Source: Procambarus clarkii
Lineage: Eukaryota > Arthropoda > Malacostraca > Decapoda > Cambaridae
DNA length: 64,000 nt
Assembly (NCBI RefSeq): GCF_040958095.1
Contig: NC_091188.1
Location: 38,146,289 to 38,210,288, forward strand
Reading direction: 5' to 3'
The notes beneath the pieces are model-generated. The model ran no database searches. It was given only the letters and a program-made list of their open reading frames with translations, and was not told the DNA's origin. Of the stretch, positions 1 to 10,796 are shown in pieces. Position numbers and translations under genes: made by a program. Each line of letters begins with the position of its first letter. The first letter of the stretch is position 1.

Positions 1-423
1 CAAAACAAAGATATAAACAAGACTATACAATACAAAAACAAATTGAGCAAAAAAAAAAGAAAAAATGAGGTAGATTGCTTACAAGTACTCTCGGGTACAC
101 TGTAAGTAACAATTTGCAATTTGAGATACAGGCAAAGCCAGGGGTACAATGGAGCAAGGGAGTATGGCGAGGCTAGGCAACCTAGGTAATAAATGAAATC
201 AAAGAAAAAGTTGAATAATAAACGTAGGCAAATTTAAGCTAATGATTATTAACTATAAATAGTTCAGTTATGACTGTGTAATTAATAAGACCTGAAGAAA
301 TATTAATGCACTCAATAAATTAAGTTCAGTAAATGACTAGTGAAGAGTAAGTTAAAAATTAAGTCAAAAAATGAAACAAGAAGACTTAGGATACCTAGCC
401 CCACTAGTTGACAAGGGGGTTAA
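1..423. other. AT-rich noncoding stretch at left edge
   Basis: I see no open frame and no known repeat signature here. It lies directly downstream of the minus-strand LINE ORF1 remnant, so it may be the inter-ORF spacer of that element, with ORF2 beyond the window edge. That is inference only. Confidence 0.35.
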
Positions 424-1221
424 TTAAGTTAATTCATTGAGAGTGATAATATGGTGAGACGAACCACATTGGGAGAGGAAAGTATTGAGGTTCTCTTCAT
501 TAGCAATTGTAAACATTTTGCCCTCTGCGGTCTTTCTCACCTTTATCAATCCATCTCTAACGAAACACTGATGAATCGCATCTGGGTTTTGTTGACGGAT
601 TTGACGCAGGCGGTAGAGGAGTTGCTGTCTGTTCCTAGTCAAGCACTCGTTGATGTATAATCCCTTCCGTAGGGATGCAGCTGTCCGGACAAGATGGGAT
701 TTCATGAACTGGGAAGTCAGCTTCAGGCGAATTTTCCGCTGGTTTTGACCTGATGGATTCTTTTTTGCCTACTCTGTAGGCAGCAATAATGTCAGTTTTG
801 TTTAAAATGACCTGCAATTCGTTTTTTATGAGAGCCTGAGCTATTTCGACACACTTTTCACCTTCACGTTCCACAGGTATATCTTGAGATGACACAATAA
901 CAGAGTCTAGCAGCTTTTGTTGGTCTTGTTCTTCCTGGGAGACGGAACGTTGGGCGGATAGTGTACTGATACATGCAGTCATTTTACTGAGAGCTTCCTC
1001 CTGTTTTTTTATGGCTTCATCAGTTTTCAGAAGATTGTTTTCCTCACGGAGATCATTCAAGTCATGCTGGAGTTGGTCTTGGCTAGCCTTAAAGTTTCTA
1101 ATATCCTCGCGGAGGAGGGTTATTTCTTGTTGTTGATGATGGAGATTCGTGCGGTTCGCTAGATTCTCATTTTGAAGACTCAAGATGATAGCATTTTGAG
1201 ACTCTTTAGACTTGAGACTTG
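424..1221 (-). pseudogene. LINE ORF1-like protein (coiled coil plus RRM-like core), frameshifted
   Basis: This is a degraded ORF1 of a non-LTR retrotransposon; such proteins bind the element RNA. The N-terminal part (about 1220-760) is a heptad-rich coiled coil rich in Q, L, E and K. A region like the ORF1 RNA-binding core follows, with the motif IAAYRVGKKE. A one-base frameshift near 755 moves the reading to the frame holding RKIRLKLTSQFMKSH and then GLYINECLTRNRQQLLYRLR, a block typical of this domain (charged linker, conserved YxLRQ pattern). The frame stops at 424. The N terminus appears replaced by a neighbouring repeat at about 1222. No ORF2 is visible. The family match is from recognised motifs, not a search. 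Confidence 0.6.
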
Positions 1222-2471
1222 AGACTTTAACTGTGCAACGCACCTGCAGGCCCAGGCTTCGGGTGCGCAACGTGCCTCCGGGTGTTTTTATTTTTCACGT
1301 TCCATTCAATACTCCCACGGCTACATGGGGTTCACATCAGCTTCCTCAGGGCTCTTGTAAACAGACACCATCTTTACAAAAAAAATCATGGTCCACATTG
1401 CCGGGTGTCAGAGCCTCAGTAGTGAGTGTGCAACCAAGGCTGGCGTTCGCAGCATGAGCGCACAGCACTGCTGTTCAGCGTGTGACCACAGCATCACCTA
1501 ATATTGTCAAAATATATATATAATCTGTTTTATTTAGCCATGATAGTATTATAGAAGAGCCTGAGTGTGATAATGACTGGGTACAATGTTCAAATATCAG
1601 TGATTCAATGCTGTTCACAGCACTAGCCACAGCACCATAGCATTATTTCGTCCATCTAGGAATATTCAAACGACTTTTTAGGTTCCTTTTCAAAATAAAC
1701 TTGTGGTCGATTATTCATTTACAGGAATTGGTGACCAGGATTGTGGTTATAATTAGCGTCGTGCATAATATTGTGGAAGGAGGAATTTTGGCGAGGAAGG
1801 GAGAGAATTGAGGTAGCCTCACTGTGTGGCAGCCACTCTTGTTTTGCCCACCATACTAGCTTAGTGGTTCGCTATGGGGAACACACATGTACATGGGTAT
1901 ATACAGTGTGTGTGTATAGTGTAATAACAGCACCAGGAGTATGTTGAGAGGAGCTGTTTTGGTGAGGGAGGTGACGTCGTACTCGTAGCGTCGTCTGCTG
2001 ACTGCTGTGCGATTTCTCATGCAGTGTATGGTGGCCACTGTACTGTTTGGACACAATACCGGCTTACTTGCATAGTTCTGGTAAATAAAACATGTAGATA
2101 GATATTTATAACTTGTGTAAACAGTGTAATAAAAACAATAACAGTATGGTGGGAGGAGCAATGTTGGCAAGTAAGATGTTGGAGTGAGGGAGACTGGCTG
2201 GGTGTGGCTGCTCACACTTGCGGTGTTCTGAGTGTATTGATGGTGAATGTATATAGTGTGTACATATGTTGTAAATATACATAAATGAACATGAAACATT
2301 GGTGTGAATAAATGTATGATGGGAGGAGCAATGTTGGTGAATAATGTTGGAGGAGTGAGGGAGGGCTGGCTGGGTGTGACAGCTCACACTCGCGGTGTTC
2401 TGAATGTGTTGATGGTGAATATATATAGTGTGTGACAGTGTATAGTCTGTAAATAGATTGTATATATACAT
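1222..2471 (-). mobile_element. TTAA-type nonautonomous repeat, first part (split by Gypsy element)
   Basis: This stretch is the inverted, diverged counterpart of the repeat at 48139-49734. For example 1430-1500 read on the minus strand matches 49450-49510 (GATGCTGTGGTCAC, then CAGCCTTGG/CGGCCTTGG). The end near 1222 (TTTAACTGTGC) resembles a terminal inverted repeat whose partner is at about 8869-8879 (GCACAGTTAAAGGG before TTAA). Within it, 2127-2296 and 2297-2463 are two diverged tandem units of about 170 bp, and 1850-1925 holds part of another. No transposase frame is seen. The copy is interrupted at 2471 by the LTR retrotransposon and resumes at 8421. Confidence 0.5.
2468..2471. repeat. 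4-bp target site duplication (ACAT), left copy
   Basis: ACAT directly precedes the 5' LTR and recurs at 8421-8424 directly after the 3' LTR. A 4-6 bp duplication is normal for Ty3/Gypsy integrases, so both LTR ends are original insertion boundaries. Confidence 0.8.
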
Positions 2472-3158
2472 TGTGACGATAATCTCCTTCAAGAGATTGA
2501 GCCTGCTCTTCCCTCCAAAATTACGTCTTCACAATTATATAAAAAGACTATGGAAGAAATGTCCAACAACGACAACAACACCAGCACCAGCAAGGCTTGC
2601 CAGGGTGAGCAGAAACGTATGCATCCAGCCACCTGTTCGAACTCCAACCACCAAACTACCCGTTGATCGCTACGGCTCCGCTGATTGGTCGCCGGTCTGG
2701 CTGCACCTGCACTCGCCCCCAATACTACCTGATGTCTGGGGTCGCCCCAACATCAGTCCTCAGAATGTTCCGTGCTTTCGTAGCCAGCACTCCTCCCAGC
2801 TAGACGTTAGCGTGTACTGAGAGAGGTGGTGGCTTTAAGCCAATATTCCAGCACCTCCCACTTACTTTTGTGTTGCACTTCTTATTTTGCCTTAACGTAA
2901 CTTTTCATTGTGTCATTTAAGTATTCTTATTATTTTGATTCATTGATTTTATTATAAGAATTTGTTTGTGCATTATTTTCATGTTTGATTTATTTAACGT
3001 AATTAAAATTTCATTGTTAAAGTTTACTTGTGTTTTGTGTGTCTTCTCCTTACCTTACCACAGACGAAGTTCCAGTTTTTTCTATTTTTTTTTATAACTA
3101 TGTGACGAGGCCATACCCCTAGCCTTAAACAGCCGAACACCAACGCGTTACCGTCACA
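2472..3158 (+). repeat. 5' LTR
   Basis: This 687-bp LTR has the same sequence and length as 7734-8420. Its termini are the perfect inverted heptamer TGTGACG/CGTCACA. It contains a TATA-like motif at 2536-2546. By eye I found no mismatch between the two LTRs. Confidence 0.9.
2536..2546 (+). promoter_or_regulatory. TATA-like motif in 5' LTR
   Basis: The motif TATATAAAAAG lies 65 bp inside the 5' LTR. It is a plausible core promoter for genomic RNA synthesis. It is repeated at the equivalent place in the 3' LTR. Function is inferred from the motif alone. Confidence 0.4.
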
Positions 3159-4040
3159 AGTTTTATGGGGGCCCTGTCCTAGGAGCCTCACTCAGGTACT
3201 GGTGCCAAGTGGTAATTTATGGTAAGCGTATTTAACTTTGTTAACGTAGCTTTACTATTTTTCATTCAATTTCATTTTTTATAAGGTGCGGTGTATTGTG
3301 CATTACGAGAGTAACATATAGTGAAGGTGAGACAACTTTGGATTACGTGGTGACTGTAGGCCTCAGTCATACTCTTAATTGGTCATCTCTCCCTCCATGT
3401 TATTACTCGTATTTACCATCTATGTCCCTTGAATATTTCTCATTCTGACAGATCATCATATTGGTACCCTGGTACTGTGGTCTGCCCCGGGTCAAGAGTA
3501 CCCAATCTTCTGCAATCTGACTGTAGGAGGACAAAGAGGGCCATAGTTCCTCTAGCTCGAACTTTAGTTGCTGAATTGGGACCTCAGCAGCAGTTCTCGT
3601 CACCAGTTGACACCTCGCACCCCTACACGTCAGTCAGAGATGATGATACATACAACGGTAGGGAATTAGCTTATTTTTTCAGAGCACAAAAGTTCGCTAA
3701 TTCTGTAAGTATCATATTAAATTCAGTGGGAAAAACTTGCTTTATGTCCTTTAGAGACTTGGCAAGGTATGCCTACATCCTTGGACTACCAATTTTACTT
3801 TTGAAGCATTTAACTGTTTCATTTGTTTTCGAAAACTTTGTTTCATTTGTTAGTAGGATTTTCTTGCCCTTATTCTCTTACATGAGTACCGGGTACAAGA
3901 TTTCCTGCGCCCTTGATTTAATATCTTTCACTTAACGTTAATTGTTAAAGATCACACAGGATAGGTACCAGTTGCCACGTTGTCCTGTTTCTGACATTTC
4001 ATTATTAAACATTCGTGTACCTTTATTTGCTAATTTCACC
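3159..4040 (+). other. Gypsy leader with candidate primer binding site
   Basis: This is the untranslated leader between the 5' LTR and the gag start. TGGGGGCCCTGTCCTAGG at 3166-3183 begins with the TGG expected of a tRNA 3'-end complement and resembles proline-tRNA primer sites, but it starts 7 nt after the LTR instead of immediately. An open frame at 3429-3935 has no recognisable domain and I do not call it a gene. Confidence 0.4.
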
Positions 4041-7000
4041 ATGTTTCGTCTCCAAACTTTCCGTGCAAATCCAGCAGGTGAAATAGGGACTTTAAGTCGT
4101 GCCAAGAGGACTGAATTACAAACTCTTGCACATGAGTATCAACTAGAAGTTCCCTACCAAGCCAACAAAAATGACCTACACAACCTGTTGCTGGATTACT
4201 ATTTAGAGCAAGGTAAGATAGACTCTGAAACTTACTATATTGCAGATAAAACTGATTTGGCAACGCTGAAACTCAAACTAGAGCTGGCCAAGATTGAAGA
4301 ACGAACAGCTGCCATACGGAGGGAAGAACAAGAACGCGAAGCTGCTATGAGGAGAGACGAACGAGAACGTGAAGCTGCTTTGAGGAGAGAAGAACACGAA
4401 CGCGAGGTCGCATTACTCCGTGAACGTGAACGAGTACAGCTTGAAACCAAACAACGCGAGTTGGAAATACAACGCGAACATGACAAGCAACAAGCGACTC
4501 TGGCTCTAGAGTGTCGTCAACGCGAAATCGCCTTGGAAACTTCACACTTCACTCAACGCCAGCAAGCTACTGCCAATCTTCCCGTCAGTTTTAATATATC
4601 ACATGCAAGTAAGTTAATGCCATCCTTTGTAGAAGCAGAAGTTGATGTGTTCTTTACCACCTTTGAAACCCTTGCTAATCAACTCAGTTGGCCTGTCGAC
4701 CAATGGGCCACACTTCTCAGAGTCCATCTTACAGGTAGAGCTGCAGTCACACTCAGTACTTTGGCGTCTGAGAATGACTACTACACTCTGAAACAAGCAG
4801 TGTTGGACGCCTACCTCCTCTCTACTGAAAGTTATAGAAGGAAATTCCGTGACCACCTGAAGGCAAGTACCACTACCTTCCTCGAGTTTGCTAACACGAA
4901 ACGGAGGTATTTCATGAAATGGCTGGAAGCAGCACATGTCTCCACTTTTACAGAACTCGTCAACCTGATGCTTGTTGAAGAATTCTTGAGACGTGTGCCG
5001 CCTCCTGTCCGCCTCTACTTAGCAGATAAAGAAGAAACCGAATACCTGAAGTGTGCTAAGTCGGCTGACACTTACAGCCTCATCCACCGGCTGACACCTG
5101 AACCATCCTCCAGTAAGAAGTCGTGGTACAGTTACGAGAAGGTGAGCCCCGATCAAGCTGGTTCACAACTGTACTGCAAGTATTGTAGACTCTATGGACA
5201 TACCATAGACAAGTGTGGTAAGTCTCAATACAAGGGAACCACTGACCAACAACGACCCAAACCAACTCCTCCTAAGTCCGGTAAGCCTGTGATGAATGTT
5301 GGTGTTGATGTTAATGATCTTTCTCTTTTCAGTAACCACCTGTATACTGGAACTGTCTCTGCCAACGGTTCAAATCCGGAGGGACGTTTCAAATTGAAGA
5401 TCTTGAGGGACACAGCGGCTCTACAATCGATCATCTTGAAGTCGGCTGTGCCCAACATAGTCTACACCGGGGAAACAGTCTTCATCACTGACCTCACTGC
5501 TACTACTCCATACCCTCTCGCCAGAGTCCACCTGGATTGTCCCTACGTGAACGGGGAAGTCCAAGTCGCCGTCAGGGAAAAGCCTTTTCCCATGCCTGGA
5601 GTGCAACTTCTCCTAGGCAACGACTTGGCAGAAGACCTGCAACCGACCAACCTGATCGTCATGGACAAACCCCAGGTGTGTAACTCTGTGCCAAGTAACC
5701 CTATTCTTGAGTATGTTCCAGCAGAGGTTCAAGAGAGTGATGAAGTTTCTCCTCCGGTTCTCGTGACCACCCGTGCACAAGCCGCACGTCCACAGCCAGC
5801 TGACTCTACTGCTACCGCTGTCCCTCAAGACCCTCAGAAACTACCCCCGCATCTGACCAAGTTGGAGTTCCGTAAGTTGCAGAGGGAAGATCTTACTTTA
5901 ACACCATTGTTTTTCCAGGCTGAGACTCAACCCGACAGTATTCCTGGGTTCTTCCTAGAGAACGACTTGCTCTACCGCAGATATAGACCCAGTAAACTGA
6001 AGGAGGAGGACGATTGGGCCAACACCGAACAACTTGTGATTCCCACCAGCCTGCGGCCCACTATTCTACACCTGGCCCATGGAGCATTCTCCCACTACGG
6101 CTTCAACAAGACTTACCATGGGATTCGTCAAGACTACTACTGGCCAGGTATGGTAAACAACGTCAAACAGTACGTAAAACAGTGTCATACATGTCAGATG
6201 GCAGGCAAACCGAACGTCTCCATTCCCAGAGCACCACTGATTCCCATACAGGTGCCTGCGGAACCTTTCCACAGACTCATAATAGACTGTGTTGGTCCTT
6301 TACCTCGGACCAGTTCAGGTAACGCCTACATCCTAACCATCCTGTGTCCTACCACCAGATTTCCCATAGCAGTTCCAGTGAAGAACATCACGGCTGCTAC
6401 GGTTATCAAACATCTACTGAAGATCTTCACTCAATACGGATTTCCCAGGGAGATTCAAAGTGACTGTGGCACCAACTTCACCAGTGATCTCTTCAAAAGG
6501 ACACTGGAGGAGTTCAACATCAAACAGGTATTGTCCAGCCCCTATCATCCTGCTTCACAGGGTTCTCTTGAACGTAGTCATCAGACCATCAAAGCACTCT
6601 TGGAAAAGTTTTGTAGTGAAACCTCAAAGGATTGGGATAAGCAGATTGACCTAATAATGTGTATTTTCAGAAGTCTCCCCAATGAGTCCCTAGGAGTATC
6701 TCCTTATGAGATGCTCTACGGCCGTAAGTGCCGTACTCCCCTTAAGGCTTTCAAAGACTCTCTCAGAGATGCCACCTTCAGTGAGCATCAGAATGTGCCC
6801 CAGTTTCTTCAAAACCTTCAACACATTCTAGAGAGAGTCCACCGCTTTGCCCATGATAATCTATTGAAAGCCCAGGTGAGAATGAAGACTCATTACGACC
6901 AGACCAGCAAAGTAAGAAAATTCAAGCCGGGAGACTTCGTCCTTGCCTATTTCCCTATCCCAGGTTCACCTTTACAAAACAAATTTTCAGGACCCTACTG

Positions 7001-7928
7001 CGTCAAAGAGTGCAGAAACAACGCATACGTCATAGAGACTCCAGATAGGCGGCGGAAGACCCAGCTGTGCCACGTCAACCTCCTGAAGCAATATAATGGT
7101 ACTCCTCCCACTGTCTTGATTAATTGTTCTACCTTCACAGAACCCTACATCCACAGTGAGACCATCCCGGCTTCTTCTCCCGAAAGCACTGACAAGGAGT
7201 CGGCGCTTTCTAATTCCAAAATCCTTAATGATCTTCCCAAATGCTTTCAGGATAATACTCGTGCTCCTATGCCCTCTTCTAATTCCACTCTCACCTCGTC
7301 AGATAAGCCCTACATCCTCCATGTCGACGCCAATGGTACCGACGATGGTGGTGTCGTGATGCAGCAACGAGGCGAGAAGAATACACCTGTCAGCGACTAC
7401 TGCTACAAGGAACGACGGAACAATTGGCAAGGAGCTACTCTTCCTCATCCTGAAGCTTCAGCACTTCACTCCACACCTGAAAAGTGCTCGGTCCACCATC
7501 AATACGGACCACACCACCCTACACCTCCTGCAGCACGCCCACTTCTCATCTCAACGTCTTCTACTATGGGCTTGCTAACTGCAGAAATTCAACCTGGAGA
7601 CACGCTATACCAAGAGTCTGACAACATCTTAGCCCATAATCTCTCCAGAGTTTATGAAGTAGAAGCGACTCCATCCATTACTCCACCACATAACGACGTA
7701 CTTCTTCCAGAACCGCAGGCTTCGGGGGAGAGTTGTGACGATAATCTCCTTCAAGAGATTGAGCCTGCTCTTCCCTCCAAAATTACGTCTTCACAATTAT
7801 ATAAAAAGACTATGGAAGAAATGTCCAACAACGACAACAACACCAGCACCAGCAAGGCTTGCCAGGGTGAGCAGAAACGTATGCATCCAGCCACCTGTTC
7901 GAACTCCAACCACCAAACTACCCGTTGA
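4041..7928 (+). CDS. Gag-Pol polyprotein (capsid, protease, integrase; reverse transcriptase missing)
   Basis: One frame of 1,295 codons. I chose the ATG at 4041 because the frame upstream has no ATG. From residue 1: an N-terminal helical region, a long R/E-rich coiled coil (about 75-170), a SCAN-like capsid (about 183-350), a zinc knuckle CKYCRLYGHTIDKC (about 380) and a retropepsin-like site LRDTAA (about 457). The integrase follows: an HHCC zinc domain (about 673-720), then DDE residues in IIDCVGP, QSDCG and SLERS with spacing D-58-D-35-E, then a GPY/F domain (about 982). Around residue 1090, PYILHVDANGTDDGG begins an RNase H remnant that is frameshifted downstream and ends near AHNLSR. 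About 65 residues separate integrase and RNase H, so the reverse transcriptase has been deleted. The frame runs into the 3' LTR. Confidence 0.85.
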   Translation: MFRLQTFRANPAGEIGTLSRAKRTELQTLAHEYQLEVPYQANKNDLHNLLLDYYLEQGKIDSETYYIADKTDLATLKLKLELAKIEERTAAIRREEQEREAAMRRDEREREAALRREEHEREVALLRERERVQLETKQRELEIQREHDKQQATLALECRQREIALETSHFTQRQQATANLPVSFNISHASKLMPSFVEAEVDVFFTTFETLANQLSWPVDQWATLLRVHLTGRAAVTLSTLASENDYYTLKQAVLDAYLLSTESYRRKFRDHLKASTTTFLEFANTKRRYFMKWLEAAHVSTFTELVNLMLVEEFLRRVPPPVRLYLADKEETEYLKCAKSADTYSLIHRLTPEPSSSKKSWYSYEKVSPDQAGSQLYCKYCRLYGHTIDKCGKSQYKGTTDQQRPKPTPPKSGKPVMNVGVDVNDLSLFSNHLYTGTVSANGSNPEGRFKLKILRDTAALQSIILKSAVPNIVYTGETVFITDLTATTPYPLARVHLDCPYVNGEVQVAVREKPFPMPGVQLLLGNDLAEDLQPTNLIVMDKPQVCNSVPSNPILEYVPAEVQESDEVSPPVLVTTRAQAARPQPADSTATAVPQDPQKLPPHLTKLEFRKLQREDLTLTPLFFQAETQPDSIPGFFLENDLLYRRYRPSKLKEEDDWANTEQLVIPTSLRPTILHLAHGAFSHYGFNKTYHGIRQDYYWPGMVNNVKQYVKQCHTCQMAGKPNVSIPRAPLIPIQVPAEPFHRLIIDCVGPLPRTSSGNAYILTILCPTTRFPIAVPVKNITAATVIKHLLKIFTQYGFPREIQSDCGTNFTSDLFKRTLEEFNIKQVLSSPYHPASQGSLERSHQTIKALLEKFCSETSKDWDKQIDLIMCIFRSLPNESLGVSPYEMLYGRKCRTPLKAFKDSLRDATFSEHQNVPQFLQNLQHILERVHRFAHDNLLKAQVRMKTHYDQTSKVRKFKPGDFVLAYFPIPGSPLQNKFSGPYCVKECRNNAYVIETPDRRRKTQLCHVNLLKQYNGTPPTVLINCSTFTEPYIHSETIPASSPESTDKESALSNSKILNDLPKCFQDNTRAPMPSSNSTLTSSDKPYILHVDANGTDDGGVVMQQRGEKNTPVSDYCYKERRNNWQGATLPHPEASALHSTPEKCSVHHQYGPHHPTPPAARPLLISTSSTMGLLTAEIQPGDTLYQESDNILAHNLSRVYEVEATPSITPPHNDVLLPEPQASGESCDDNLLQEIEPALPSKITSSQLYKKTMEEMSNNDNNTSTSKACQGEQKRMHPATCSNSNHQTTR
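7724..7733 (+). promoter_or_regulatory. Polypurine tract
   Basis: The purine run GGGGGAGAG lies immediately before the 3' LTR start at 7734, the expected site of plus-strand priming. Confidence 0.6.
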
Positions 7929-8420
7929 TCGCTACGGCTCCGCTGATTGGTCGCCGGTCTGGCTGCACCTGCACTCGCCCCCAATACTACCTGATGTCTG
8001 GGGTCGCCCCAACATCAGTCCTCAGAATGTTCCGTGCTTTCGTAGCCAGCACTCCTCCCAGCTAGACGTTAGCGTGTACTGAGAGAGGTGGTGGCTTTAA
8101 GCCAATATTCCAGCACCTCCCACTTACTTTTGTGTTGCACTTCTTATTTTGCCTTAACGTAACTTTTCATTGTGTCATTTAAGTATTCTTATTATTTTGA
8201 TTCATTGATTTTATTATAAGAATTTGTTTGTGCATTATTTTCATGTTTGATTTATTTAACGTAATTAAAATTTCATTGTTAAAGTTTACTTGTGTTTTGT
8301 GTGTCTTCTCCTTACCTTACCACAGACGAAGTTCCAGTTTTTTCTATTTTTTTTTATAACTATGTGACGAGGCCATACCCCTAGCCTTAAACAGCCGAAC
8401 ACCAACGCGTTACCGTCACA
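7734..8420 (+). repeat. 3' LTR
   Basis: Second copy of the 687-bp LTR, matching 2472-3158 throughout by eye. The gag-pol frame extends into it and stops at 7926-7928. It is followed by the ACAT duplication at 8421-8424. Confidence 0.9.
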
Positions 8421-8883
8421 ACATAAATTAGCATGATACATGGTAAATATGTGCAACATATGTGTACACAAGTGTCATGCACGTAACAGTGTCCTCAGAC
8501 AGTACGGATGTTTTACTGCCATAATATAGCGTATGTGTTCATTATACATAGTATTAGCACGTAAAAACAAATAAAATGTATTTGGAACTGTGCGCAAAAA
8601 ATGAACAAAAATATATTCGCGGCAACTCGTGCCCCGCCCCGGGCGCCCTACTGGCCCGGGGAGCATACGTCACGGGCGAACGGGGAATGATGACGTCGCG
8701 CACCAACTTACGGGCCCCATAGCAGCCAAAGTACGTACAAGTTCGATTTTTTTTGACATACCCATACTGAGGGAAGAGTTTTTGACACTTTAAAAAAACA
8801 AAAGAATTTTTTCAAGAGAATTTATTTCCTGCACACTGGGGGGGGGGTTGTCATATTTAGAGGCGGCACAGTTAAAGGGTTAA
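8421..8883 (-). mobile_element. TTAA-type nonautonomous repeat, second part
   Basis: Continuation of the repeat interrupted at 2471. On the minus-strand comparison it shares a T-rich block (GAATTTTTT and flanks) with the start of the 48139-49734 element. It ends GGCACAGTTAAAGGG followed by TTAA at 8880-8883, a degenerate match to the terminal repeat of that family. The GC-rich block at 8620-8720 has no match I can see elsewhere in the window. Confidence 0.4.
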
Positions 8884-9330
8884 AGGTTGTACATCCGCCC
8901 TGTCTCAGGGTGACGATCATCTGTTCTGCCTCTGCCTTGTTGCCTGTTGGGTCGGGAACAATACGACTCGGATTTTTGCAGGACTTGTTCCCAACCTGTG
9001 CTCCAAATTACTCATCCCTTATCTGAACATCTTAGGGATCGAGCAGTGGTCATGTTGAATGTTCCCTTCTCTATTGCAGCGGACTAGGTTGGTTGCCCGG
9101 TTGGAGGCCCCGAAGCTGCCCCGCTTGGGTTTTAGGGACTCGGATTTGGAGGCTTTGGTCGCTTCAGCTTCAGTTCAGTCCGTGCCCACTCTTCCTTCCC
9201 AGGTGGGTGTGTTATGACCTGCTAATACTTCCCTCCTTCTGGCTACCAAACATCTGAGGGTTTCAGAGTCGGGGCAGGGGTTTCACTCGAGATGAGTTTT
9301 TTTTTTTCTCTCTACCACAGACGTGGCCAC
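8884..9330 (+). other. Unassigned stretch, possible decayed coding remnant
   Basis: One frame gives a Cys/His-containing stretch (DDHLFCLCLVACWVG) and then RTRLVARLEAPKLPRLGF, with stops between. It could be a decayed Gag-like zinc region, but I do not recognise the family. Confidence 0.2.
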
Positions 9331-10020
9331 ACATTTACAATGCTAACCATAATATATACATTTTCTTCTGTCCTCCATGGACAGGGTTAGAGATGTGTTA
9401 AACATATAGTTCAAGGGTTTATTGAACACTCGACCACAGAAGGTGATTTGGTGCTTTTAAAATGCTAAGCTAGCCTACATGCGTAAATACATAGATACAC
9501 AGATTTACGTATGCCCTACATAAAGTGTTTGATGTGTCTTTTACATAGTGTCATTAATATACATTCACAAAGGTGAAATGTAATTCTGATCAGCTTCCAT
9601 ATGTACTTTATACCCATACATATACATACATACACACACACACACACATATACATACATATATACACACACATGCATTCACATACATTTGTCTCATTTAC
9701 TCTGACAGGGTGAGATAGCTGATAAAGAAACTAGTGTGCAATTAAGCACTTAATCACTGAAGGTGATGAAGGTGCTTTTACAAGCTCAGGTTATATAGTT
9801 ACATCATATATATACATTGTATAATTGATATATTACATGGTCAATCTTGGATACAAGTCCAATATATCAGGTGTTCCAGTACTCATATAGTAATTACAGA
9901 GTTCAGCATACCTTAGCCCAGGAGGGCGAAAGTCAGTCAGTATGGGACATTGTACAATATAATGTTCAAGAGAGTGCATGTTTTCTCTTTCACAAATTTT
10001 CTTTCACAAATTGCAAAGCC
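9331..10020 (+). other. Noncoding leader of LINE with CA/TA microsatellite
   Basis: No convincing protein is encoded. A (CA)n/(TACA)n microsatellite lies at about 9618-9675. GAAGGTGATTTGGTGCTTTT at about 9439 and its variant at about 9759 form a diverged direct repeat about 320 bp apart. The position upstream of the ORF1 at 10021 fits a LINE 5' untranslated region. Confidence 0.35.
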
Positions 10021-10794
10021 ATGGAAGAAGAAAATAAACTCTTAAAAATAGCTTTGGAAAAAGTTAAAGTAAATTTAAACATAAATGACTACAATAGGTT
10101 AGGCAAGGAAATTCAACAGGAGAAACAGCTTTTGTCAGCACAGATGGAGGAAGTTACACAGGGAATAGAACAGTGCAAGAAAGATATGCAACTTACTTAT
10201 GCACAAGTGGCCAAGGAGAAGGAAAAAATAGAAGAAGCAATAAAGGAAGTCAAACACTGCAGCAACCAAGATAAAACAAACATTAGGCTGGAGGTGAGAA
10301 AAGAATTGGCATCTAACCCGAAGTTGGTGCAAAACACAGTTGATCGGAGCAAGTCCCTGATCATTTATGGCTGCAAGGAAAAGGCGATAACATCTAGGTC
10401 AGAAAGAGCTGTAGAAGAAGCTAAAGTAGTAGATAAAATTGTTGGCCTCGTGGAAGGTCTTACAACCATAGAGAATGTGTGCGACTACAGGAGAATAGGC
10501 AGGTACGTAAAAGGGAAAGATCGACCTTTGAGGATAACCCTAAACGGTGCCAAACAGATGGAAGAAGTACTAAGGAATGCTAGAAAATTGCAAAGTGATG
10601 AGGATGGGAAAGGGTGGTCGTTAAGACGAGATCTTTCAAAAGAAGATAGAGAGAAGCTGAAACTGAACCTCGCCGAGGCAAAACATTTAAATGAGAGCAG
10701 GAATGAAGAAGAAATCAATTCTTTTTTCTATAAAGTGATAGGGGTAGGCAAACCAGTAAAGAGGTACATAAAGGCAAACCAACAAATTCAATAG
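10021..10794 (+). CDS. LINE ORF1-like RNA-binding protein
   Basis: An intact frame of 257 residues from the ATG at 10021. The frame is open upstream to 9847, but the ATG before EEENKLLKIALEKV starts the coiled coil cleanly. Residues 1-105 form a long K/E-rich coiled coil. Residues about 110-205 resemble an RRM-like ORF1 core (SLIIYGCKEK, then RRIGRYVKGKDRPLRITL). The C-terminal segment contains WSLRRDLSKEDREKL. Such proteins coat LINE RNA. ORF2 is absent, because an opposite-strand LINE fragment begins three bases after the stop. The family is assigned from domain architecture only. Confidence 0.6.
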   Translation: MEEENKLLKIALEKVKVNLNINDYNRLGKEIQQEKQLLSAQMEEVTQGIEQCKKDMQLTYAQVAKEKEKIEEAIKEVKHCSNQDKTNIRLEVRKELASNPKLVQNTVDRSKSLIIYGCKEKAITSRSERAVEEAKVVDKIVGLVEGLTTIENVCDYRRIGRYVKGKDRPLRITLNGAKQMEEVLRNARKLQSDEDGKGWSLRRDLSKEDREKLKLNLAEAKHLNESRNEEEINSFFYKVIGVGKPVKRYIKANQQIQ

Positions 10795-10796
10795 AG

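Larger units (their letters stand above)
2472..8420 (+). mobile_element. Gmr1-like Ty3/Gypsy LTR retrotransposon, internally deleted
   Basis: A complete 5,949-bp provirus-like element. It is bounded by two 687-bp LTRs that I read as identical, each starting TGTGACG and ending CGTCACA, and flanked by the duplication ACAT. It carries one long gag-pol frame, a candidate primer binding site and a polypurine tract. The capsid looks like the SCAN-related capsid of Gmr1-type elements. The integrase lies directly after the protease, and an RNase H remnant lies after the integrase. This is the copia-like domain order known for Gmr1-like Gypsy elements. The reverse transcriptase is absent, so movement would need the enzyme in trans. 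No env gene is present. The LTR identity implies a very recent insertion. Confidence 0.85.

Noticed and set aside
3429-3935. 168-codon frame in the Gypsy leader
   Set aside because: No recognisable Gag or other motif; it lies in the untranslated leader and is followed by the clear gag start at 4041.
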